This document shows positions 27,201 to 32,216 of a stretch of DNA of 34,775 nucleotides, piece after piece. The DNA lies in the NCBI GenBank assembly GCA_016930275.1, contig JAFGHA010000107.1, positions 1 through 34,775 of the forward strand. The letters run 5' to 3'. The position numbers and the translations under genes were made by a program. How positions within the stretch are numbered: the stretch's first letter is position 1; each line of letters opens with the position of its first letter. Origin of the DNA: Chitinispirillaceae bacterium (GTDB lineage Bacteria; Fibrobacterota; Chitinivibrionia; Chitinivibrionales; Chitinispirillaceae). The notes under the pieces were generated by a model. That model had not been told where the DNA came from. It saw only the letters and a list, made by a program, of their open reading frames with translations, and made no database searches.

Positions 27201-27304
27201 GCGATCCGGGCTCCGCACCATCTGATGATATCGACAACGTTGAACGCGGTGTAACCCGTCCACCTGATATCGGGGCTTTCGAGGCAACCGGATCGTGTGA
27301 TTAA
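21221..27304 (+). CDS. Giant mosaic surface protein: Ig domain, 8 InlB-type repeats, 6 Calx-beta repeats, beta-helix
   Basis: 2027 residues. The start has GGAG eight bases upstream and a signal peptide (MKRLLFFIVSFSFLFIC); the Cys is preceded by Ile, so lipidation is doubtful. Residues about 128-213 are an Ig domain (W-Y-H-D core and EAGEYYCRITN). Residues 215-848 hold eight InlB/Listeria-Bacteroides repeats, each ending in a GYTFxGWNT...LYAxW pattern. Residues about 849-1529 hold six Calx-beta domains, each ending in TYTIxDDD or similar, calcium-binding motifs of large adhesins. Residues 1530-2027 resemble the right-handed beta-helix of polymorphic outer-membrane-type proteins (GGAI, GGGL repeats, NCTFSGNTA, DIGAFE end). 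No T9SS domain is seen at the C-terminus. Its stop codon overlaps the start of the GH2 gene (TAATG). A role in adhesion or substrate binding is inference. Confidence 0.93.
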   Translation: MKRLLFFIVSFSFLFICEPLPSYYDPDSPDFLQPNFTVDLEGSEFWDGDTVSADTVHLSLQGNQISRETSLFRQLLDDGEWSDWQEVTSGMYEIEFSDLAEGLHTLTIAVCYDPEAKVTDSTITFYKAVTPSVAIVNETDLSFEVGAPCTLQVTAAGTGNLVYSWYHDSVLIDSATGDMLVLDNVTAAEAGEYYCRITNTWGETVSPEVHVSVLYRIVYNGNGNTGGEAPVDTNIYDSEALATLLENNGNLTRRGYTFGGWNQTTDGSGDTLDSEIGFASQTENVTLYAEWIPNPSHTLQFDANGATWEDTTETELSYRSGELITIPGTGEILSNEGYTFIGWNTEPDGSGTTYGQNDLLEMGDRDITLYAQWTSNPTVTVIYDANNADGGEVPVDAKHYREGDVVTVAGNSGALVREGYSFIGWTAAAEGGTGYSPGATFVMAGENITLYARWTSSPIVTITYRGNGNTGGVEPEPVSGESGSEVTVAGPGILSRKGYTFSGWNTAADGSGETYAPNSSITVEENDTLYAVWEINTYTVIYDGNGSDGGNVPEAVDFTYDTEVEVGAAGDLSRTGYSFDRWNTESDPELGEYYNAGETFIMPDSDVTLYACWAVNSYTITYSGNGHTGGSVPDAVTSDYNEPVTTASGSSLVREGYTISGWNTASDGSGANYPLETVFPMGAEDLELFAVWTPNPYTVTFDKNAEDATGEMPPQTIACDVTVHLSVNQFQRDGMAFAGWSSSTDGAIEYTDKAEYTMGTENVILYAQWSTDFHSITFDKNDEDATGEMPPQNVPSSSTVALAANAFEKTDWAFAGWSTTADGEVEYTDEADFEMGTEDVTLYAKWNIVPPAIAFTASSGSGSESVASPAITVTANPIPLSGRTYSVSYTLSGTATGGGTDYTLDNGTLTFTSATFSQTIPLSIAGDAVTEGDETVIITLVDPTGGATLGSPSQFTYTIIDDDRTVAFASASGSGPESGTGPTVTVSLSSALPTGQTGSVQYAVTGGTATGNGTDYTLANGTLIFDASNSSRTVPLTIIDDAINEANETVVITLSSPTNLLLGTVVTYTYTITDNDPVIIAFTTPNGSGSESVASPVITVRANPAPRSGQTFSVNYSVGGTATGGGTDYTLDDGTLTFTSTTPSQTIPFSIISDAAAEADETVIITLVNQTGGAVLGSPSQFTYTIIDDDRTVFFASANGSGLESQTSAAVTVSVSPVPVVGQSYTVNYAATSNGTASNGNDYTLTSGSLTFDAVNLSQTITITIIDEEMVEPDETVVVTLSSPSVGIELGSPSTYTYTILNDDRTVAFESVEGSGLESFAEPTITVSLSAALPNGQTGSVDYAVVSGGTASGDDYTLADGTLNFNDAHDYLAVPLVIEEDGLNEADETVVIRLSNPTNLTLGTNETYTYTIINNDPSVISFTTSSGTGSETGSSQTITVTASPSPGTGLTHSVDLSVSGSAESGSDYLPINGSLSFDAGNTSKTIQLTIVDDPLGEGYETIEINLVNATDGATVGSIPTFTYTIVDDDIGPVAYVSQNANEPYTGASWENAFRYVQDALAAASAPNSPINEIHVATGVYYPDESEANPDGTDDRASTFALVNGVNLLGGYPSGGGIRNPELYVTALNGNIDHEHGNTDPDGNSYHVVTGANCVIDGFTITGGYPDEGSGGEYYGGGLVVNPSLIQTVNNCNFIENNGAWYGSGAYVNGSTVLFENCSFEKNGLTDSYNTYGGGLFINDYNENDATVAINNSSFFNNKAGEAGGAINFWGGSLTIINSVFKGNSARTYGGAIHANGNGLKIIGCNFISNIQTDDIGTYGGGAVSIQGSNNQSIIDKCSFSFNTSAKDGGAISYSSCWGIHRVTNSVFLGDTAENGGAIRLYLAAQEYDPVSIVNCTFSGNTATDTYYGGGAIYSNNSKSEIINCILWNNTASEYPDIYFEPGTIGPAVSNCDIQHGGYGGTNGNISDDPEFCNISPATYRETKIKDTSPCFGRGDPGSAPSDDIDNVERGVTRPPDIGAFEATGSCD
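21863..23764 (+). repeat. Eight InlB/Flg_new-type repeats (within the giant protein)
   Basis: Each unit is about 77-81 residues with conserved YxGNG or DxN start and GW...LYAxW end. Units 7 and 8 (23300-23764) share FDKN-DATGEMPPQ and differ in style from the first six, suggesting a separate duplication. Confidence 0.9.
23765..25809 (+). repeat. Six Calx-beta repeats (within the giant protein)
   Basis: Each unit is about 112-115 residues. Units 1 and 3 are near copies in protein and in DNA (GSGSESVASP, TLTFTS), and units 2 and 5 share SALPxGQTGSV, so the array grew partly by duplication of two-unit blocks. Acidic ends (IDDD, TDND, LNDD) and ETVxI blocks are the usual calcium sites. Confidence 0.9.
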
Positions 27305-29157
27305 TGAAGGAAGATGCAATTAATAACGCTGTATCCGATACCGATACAGCGTATTTCGGCATCGGAAAGAAAAGTGTTTCCATAGGGGTACTCTTTTATT
27401 GGGTTGTGTATGCCTTTTCATGGAGCGCATATTCTACAACAGATACGGTAACGCTTCAAAACTGGAGCTTCCTTTTCACCGAATCGGATAGCAGCATACA
27501 CTATGCCGTGGATAATGATTCGATCCCTGCTGAAAAAATACAGGTTCCTCACAGTTACAATCTCAACGAGTCACTCGGGAATCATAAAGACGGATTCGGC
27601 TGGTATTCGACAACTGTAAAGATACAGTATAAGGATGATGCTGATTACGTCCTCGAGTCGGACGGCGTCTGTCTGCGGGCAAAAATATTCATCGACGGTG
27701 AATACGCAGGAGAAAGTCGGCACGCGTACCTTCCTTTTACAATTAATATCACCCGATTCCTGCTGAATAAAAAAGAAGTACGCATTACCATACGTGTTGA
27801 CAACAGGTTAATGCGGAACGATTTCCCCGACCACAACTGCAACGGCTGGTGGATATACGGCGGACTGGTCCGCAGTGTGCGACTGCTTGCACTGCCCCGT
27901 AAGCGAATCGACAACTGTCGGCTCAGAACGCGTTATGTGTCGGACAGTACGTTCAAATTGTCGGTCTCGTACGACTCGAAACCCACATCCCCCGACAGCA
28001 TGATTCTATCAGTGGTATCCCCGAAGAAAAAAACAATATTGGAATACCGTTTTACGGGACGTGCCTGTACGGTGACTGTCGGAAAAGTCACCGCATGGAC
28101 CCCTGATCACCCCTATCTCTATGACATTGAACTGACCCCCTACTGGGACAATGTACCGGGGGAACCGTTTCAAATCAAACGAGGGTTTTCGCAACTGCAT
28201 ATTGTTGACGGTGCGTTGCACTTGAATGGAAAACCTGTTTTTCTGCGAGGATTCGGAAGGCACGATGTAACGGGGAATAAGGGACCGTTGTTGACGAGAA
28301 AAGAACGATGCGTCGATCTTGCGACTATCAAATCAACCGGTGCCAATATGCTTCGTATCGCACATTTCCCGCAGCATCCGGATGTATACGAACTGTGCGA
28401 CAGTCTGGGACTGATTGTCATGGATGAAATGCCCGCCTGGAAATCATACCCCGGTTTTATAGGGAACGAGGAAGGGCAGAAACGTGCCTCAGAATATATG
28501 AAATCACTCATCGATGCGCACGGGAACCATACCTGCATCGGACTCTGGTGTATCGCCAACGAGATACACAGTGTGAAAAACCGTGTTGCACTTTATGTGA
28601 AGTATTTGTCCGATTTTACCCGAACGACTGATCCGACCCGTCTGGTAACCTACACCTCCTTCAATTATCAGTTCGACAAGGCATATGAGTATGTGGATGT
28701 TGTTTCCGTCAATGAGTATTTCGGCTGGTATTTCGGTTCTATTGCCATGCTGCCGTCGCTTTTCAAGGCGATACGGAAGGAGTGCCCCGGAAAACCGATG
28801 ATCATAACTGAATTCGGCGCATCCTCCGCCGCAGGTCTGCACAATCCGGAAGCGAGGCTTCCCGGTCCGGTGGAAAGCACATTCAAAAAGGATTACAGCG
28901 AAAATTTTCAGGCATTGTTTCATGAAAAACAGATTGAAGCAATCCGGAGCAACAGGGATATCTGCAACGGTGCCGTCGTCTGGTGTTACAATGATTTCAT
29001 GGAATACCGCAAAAAACCGAACGATAAAGATTTACCGGCGGGACTCAATGGAATGGGCATTGTCACGAATGACCGTAAAAAAAAGATGGCATTTGACATA
29101 ATACAAAAATCATTTTGCCGTATTCAGAACGAAATGAACTCGGCAAGGGGCTATTAA
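27304..29157 (+). CDS. GH2 family glycoside hydrolase (beta-glucuronidase/beta-galactosidase-like)
   Basis: 617 residues. A membrane segment at about 26-44 after 25 polar residues is an export signal or anchor. GH2 order: sugar-binding jelly roll (about 50-195: WSFLF, VPHSYN, GFGWYSTTV, GGLVRSVRLL), Ig-like sandwich (about 200-295), and a TIM barrel (about 300-600: LNGKPVFLRGFGRHDV, NMLRIAHFPQHPDVYELCDSLGLIVMDEMPAW). The acid/base is E420 in LWCIANE and the nucleophile E503 in IITEFG; both are present. The enzyme hydrolyses a terminal beta-linked sugar; which one is unclear, though the ANE and TEFG contexts suit glucuronidase- or galactosidase-like members. Its ATG shares one base with the stop of the giant gene, so the two are coupled. 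No C-terminal accessory domain is present. Confidence 0.93.
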   Translation: MKEDAINNAVSDTDTAYFGIGKKSVSIGVLFYWVVYAFSWSAYSTTDTVTLQNWSFLFTESDSSIHYAVDNDSIPAEKIQVPHSYNLNESLGNHKDGFGWYSTTVKIQYKDDADYVLESDGVCLRAKIFIDGEYAGESRHAYLPFTINITRFLLNKKEVRITIRVDNRLMRNDFPDHNCNGWWIYGGLVRSVRLLALPRKRIDNCRLRTRYVSDSTFKLSVSYDSKPTSPDSMILSVVSPKKKTILEYRFTGRACTVTVGKVTAWTPDHPYLYDIELTPYWDNVPGEPFQIKRGFSQLHIVDGALHLNGKPVFLRGFGRHDVTGNKGPLLTRKERCVDLATIKSTGANMLRIAHFPQHPDVYELCDSLGLIVMDEMPAWKSYPGFIGNEEGQKRASEYMKSLIDAHGNHTCIGLWCIANEIHSVKNRVALYVKYLSDFTRTTDPTRLVTYTSFNYQFDKAYEYVDVVSVNEYFGWYFGSIAMLPSLFKAIRKECPGKPMIITEFGASSAAGLHNPEARLPGPVESTFKKDYSENFQALFHEKQIEAIRSNRDICNGAVVWCYNDFMEYRKKPNDKDLPAGLNGMGIVTNDRKKKMAFDIIQKSFCRIQNEMNSARGY

Positions 29158-29271
29158 TTGCCATCGTCCCCATTCAGGAATGCACCGGTCTGCCGTATGC
29201 TTCGTCTCTGACGACATTTCGAAGATGAAGCAGCTGCCGAATGGACATGTAGAAGCACCTTCTGAGAATGT

Positions 29272-30003
29272 ATGATTTCAATACTCATCCCCGTTCGTAA
29301 TGAGGAAATGTGCATCAGGCCGATTACGCATGAAATTATCCCCGTGATGAATTCGGTCAACCTGCTGTTTGAAATCATCTTTATCAATGATCACTCTACC
29401 GATACAACACTATCTATTGCAGAAAAAACAGCGAAAGAACATCCTGAAGTAAAAGTACTTTCTCTTGTCGGAGAAAACGGTAAGGATGCGGCACTCCTCC
29501 GGGGTATGCATGAAGCAAAGGGTGACATACTGGTCACTATGGATGGTGATCTGCAGAACGATCCGTCCGACATTCCACGTCTTTTACCGATGCTTGAGAA
29601 ATATGATATGGTATGCGGTGTACGGCGACGTCGCGTTGATCCCGTCCTGAAAAAGGCAGTATCGTGCATTGCCAACCGCTTCAGGAAATCTGTTGCCGGC
29701 GGATCGATCAGCGATGCCGGCTGCGCGCTCCGGTGCATGAAAAGGAACTGTATTGCGTCGATCGAAAGATACAACAGCGTTCTCTTCGAATCAGCTCACT
29801 ATTTCTACCCTGATCTGGTTGAGAGACATGGAGGGAGAGTAGCGGAGGTAACGGTGAAACACCGTCCGCGACGCTACGGTAAAACGAAATTCAATCTGAT
29901 AGCCGGAAGAGTCATTTTGGGTATTCGCGCATGTCTTGCCGTGCGGCGAATCGGAACGGAGGTTTCACCCCGATCCGATCTCAGTAGCGAAGCTCATAAT
30001 TGA
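29272..30003 (+). CDS. GT2 family glycosyltransferase, short DPM1-like form
   Basis: 243 residues. GT-A motifs are complete: ISILIPVRNEE, INDHSTDTT (38-46), GKDAALLRGMHEAKGD, and TMDGDLQNDP with D91 and D93. GCALRCMKR and HRPRRYGKTKFNL follow. It lacks the two C-terminal membrane helices of the GT2 at 19629-20594, so it is likely soluble or peripherally bound. It lies 114 bases after the GH2 gene on the same strand, and the last 23 bases overlap the end of the convergent barrel gene. Donor and acceptor are unknown; polyprenyl phosphate is the usual acceptor in this group. Confidence 0.9.
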   Translation: MISILIPVRNEEMCIRPITHEIIPVMNSVNLLFEIIFINDHSTDTTLSIAEKTAKEHPEVKVLSLVGENGKDAALLRGMHEAKGDILVTMDGDLQNDPSDIPRLLPMLEKYDMVCGVRRRRVDPVLKKAVSCIANRFRKSVAGGSISDAGCALRCMKRNCIASIERYNSVLFESAHYFYPDLVERHGGRVAEVTVKHRPRRYGKTKFNLIAGRVILGIRACLAVRRIGTEVSPRSDLSSEAHN

Positions 30004-32203
30004 GTCTGAACCGCTGGTCGAATTTCGTATCGGGATGCCGCTTTATTCCTGCGTCAAGCCAGAGCGAATGGCGCTCGGAGATATCATATCGGCCGCTCAA
30101 TTTCAGCGACAGGTCATTCTGCCGTGCGCTCCGGTCATCAACGGTACGGTTGAACCCGAGAAGCAGATCCGCGATGAAGACTTTCGGCACGATATGCAGA
30201 CGACTGCCGCCGGTGACGGTGATAAGGGTAAGCGGAACATCTCCGGTGGTTGCATTCATCGAGAATGAAACGCATGGTTCCAAAAGAAAATTATCAATCG
30301 GAGTTGTAATATTCGCGACGACAATGTGTGAGCGCATCGAGAACGGTTCCGGGAGGTTGCTGGTGCTGATACCGGTCGTGGCGTTGTAATAGGAAAGAGT
30401 CAACGAGGGGGTGACTCTGCCGAGGTGCGGCGCGTACACTACCGAACCTCCCAGTGTATAGAATTCGGTTTCCCGGCCGGGATCGTCCGCGTGGTCGGTG
30501 CGCGCGGTCTCATCATTGACGGATCCGAGAAGTGTCAGTGTCGGCAGATTATCCTGCAGCGTCATGGAACCGCTCAGCGACGAGTTGATAACCGCGGTAG
30601 GTGTACCGGTTATTTCGAAGATATCCTTCTGATACCAGTTGAACTTTGCGCGAAAAAAGAGCCGGTTATCCCACAGATGCGCTTCATTATTGAAAAGGAA
30701 CCCCGCGCGGTCAGTCATCAGAAACTGGTTCCCCAGCGAAGCGTAATTGGGACCGATGAAATAGTATTTGAAATCACCTCGGTACCGCACTCCGGGAAGT
30801 GGGAGGTTGCATCTGATACCGGCATCCCAGTTCATCGCCCCCATGAGTGCATTGCCGTTAACGGTCTGCGTCGTATCGACCGGGAGGGGCAGAGGAACGG
30901 TGGTGGCATTGACGATAAGAATCCGGGAGAATATCTCGGGACTGGGAAGTGTGATATCCGATGCAAAGTAGTCGCTTATTTCCCTTGATGAAATGGAGCC
31001 CTCGGAGATATCACGTGTCAGCCAGCTCATGGCAAACGAACCGTAGAGTTGTGTTTTTCCCCTCAGAAGTGAAAGATGGGCGTCCGCACCGTATACCAGG
31101 TTATCCATTGGCCTGCGCCCGGTAAAAATCGTGTCGTTGATGGTGGAATCGATCAGGGTGAGTTGATTGATCGAGCCGGCATCGTCGGTTGCCTTGAAAA
31201 CCGAAATCGAGGCACCGAAAAGTAACGGCGTGCCGAATGAAAGGCGCAGCGCCTTGATATCCCGTTCATAGGTACCCGGTGCATACGCAGCGGCGGAATC
31301 GTTATGAGTGCTGCAGGAAGCGAATATCGATTCGTTCACCACGAAGGGTTCAATGGAGCGGGCCGCCTTTCCCCAGACGAAATCGAGACCGACGAAATTC
31401 CTGGGAGTAGCCAGATTGAGTTCAAATCCCCTTACGCGCTGCTGCCGGAGTATGGATTTATGGTATGCGGGCCAGTTGTCACCGATTGACAGACGAGCCA
31501 GCGAGCGGTAGCTCACCGCTCCACGAAATCGCTGAAGCGTCTGATAGTCATTGCCCTCGTCGGTACGGAGAGTAAAATTATAGTCGTACTTGAAGTCACC
31601 GATACTCCCGTTGCCCCAGGCATCGGCTTCTGCAGTCACCAGGGTTGAATCCTGAAACTCATCATATTCGAACCAGGTGGCAACCCGGCCATTGTGAAAA
31701 GCATCGACTCTGCGAAGCGGTTTCGCCTGCAATATCTGTTTGCCTTTTTCAATCATGGCTGAGCGTTCCTGCGCAGAGAGCGTATCCTTCCTGACAAGAT
31801 ACACCATTGTGGATATCTCTTCGATGAAATCGGAGTACATGCCGTAACGCTTCGCGATGATGCGGTGCGGTCCTTCGATGCCCTCCTGTCCGAGGAATTC
31901 TTCTTCGGGAATGAACGTTGCCGTCATAGCGGTACGCTGTACGGAAGAGAGTTCATTCCCGTCAAAAAACAGTCGGATTTTTTCAGTTTTTTCGGGTAGT
32001 CCGATAACGATGATGAACTCGTCGATAGTGACGAATTCATCATTCCGGGGGGCAAGGAAACGAATACCGGCGGATACCGTCACCACCGATACGAGTAATA
32101 CCACAGCAGCGTACCACAACGAACGCGGCCTGCGGAAATACGGCGAGCATCCGTCCGGTGGAATGAAAAGTGGTGGCTGTGTGAATCGGTCCGGTTGTAT
32201 CAT
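29981..32203 (-). CDS. Probable outer-membrane beta-barrel protein
   Basis: 740 residues, no named family recognised. After about 27 polar residues comes a hydrophobic export segment (about 29-47, LWYAAVVLLVSVVTVSAG). Residues about 52-120 look like a small beta domain (FVTIDEFIIVIGLPEKTEKIRLFFDGNEL). From about 165 to the end the sequence alternates polar and hydrophobic residues with many aromatic turns (GDFKYDYNFTLR, YGSFAMSWLTRD, GDFKYYFIG, NRLFFRAKFNWY, SLTLSYYNA), typical of barrel strands, and it ends RFRLNYELRY with a terminal aromatic residue as outer-membrane proteins do. It begins 13 bases after the FecR-repeat gene, so they form an operon and may act together. The unusually long N-terminus could mean a later true start. 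Confidence 0.8.
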   Translation of the reverse strand: MIQPDRFTQPPLFIPPDGCSPYFRRPRSLWYAAVVLLVSVVTVSAGIRFLAPRNDEFVTIDEFIIVIGLPEKTEKIRLFFDGNELSSVQRTAMTATFIPEEEFLGQEGIEGPHRIIAKRYGMYSDFIEEISTMVYLVRKDTLSAQERSAMIEKGKQILQAKPLRRVDAFHNGRVATWFEYDEFQDSTLVTAEADAWGNGSIGDFKYDYNFTLRTDEGNDYQTLQRFRGAVSYRSLARLSIGDNWPAYHKSILRQQRVRGFELNLATPRNFVGLDFVWGKAARSIEPFVVNESIFASCSTHNDSAAAYAPGTYERDIKALRLSFGTPLLFGASISVFKATDDAGSINQLTLIDSTINDTIFTGRRPMDNLVYGADAHLSLLRGKTQLYGSFAMSWLTRDISEGSISSREISDYFASDITLPSPEIFSRILIVNATTVPLPLPVDTTQTVNGNALMGAMNWDAGIRCNLPLPGVRYRGDFKYYFIGPNYASLGNQFLMTDRAGFLFNNEAHLWDNRLFFRAKFNWYQKDIFEITGTPTAVINSSLSGSMTLQDNLPTLTLLGSVNDETARTDHADDPGRETEFYTLGGSVVYAPHLGRVTPSLTLSYYNATTGISTSNLPEPFSMRSHIVVANITTPIDNFLLEPCVSFSMNATTGDVPLTLITVTGGSRLHIVPKVFIADLLLGFNRTVDDRSARQNDLSLKLSGRYDISERHSLWLDAGIKRHPDTKFDQRFRLNYELRY

Positions 32204-32216
32204 ACTGTTCGTGACA

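Noticed and set aside
21221-27304. CRISPR or DNA satellite interpretation of the repeated DNA
   Set aside because: The repeats are protein domains of 77-115 residues in one long open frame; there are no short identical repeats with unique spacers.
30425-30988. A 187-residue open frame on the plus strand
   Set aside because: It lies opposite the barrel gene and has no recognisable features.
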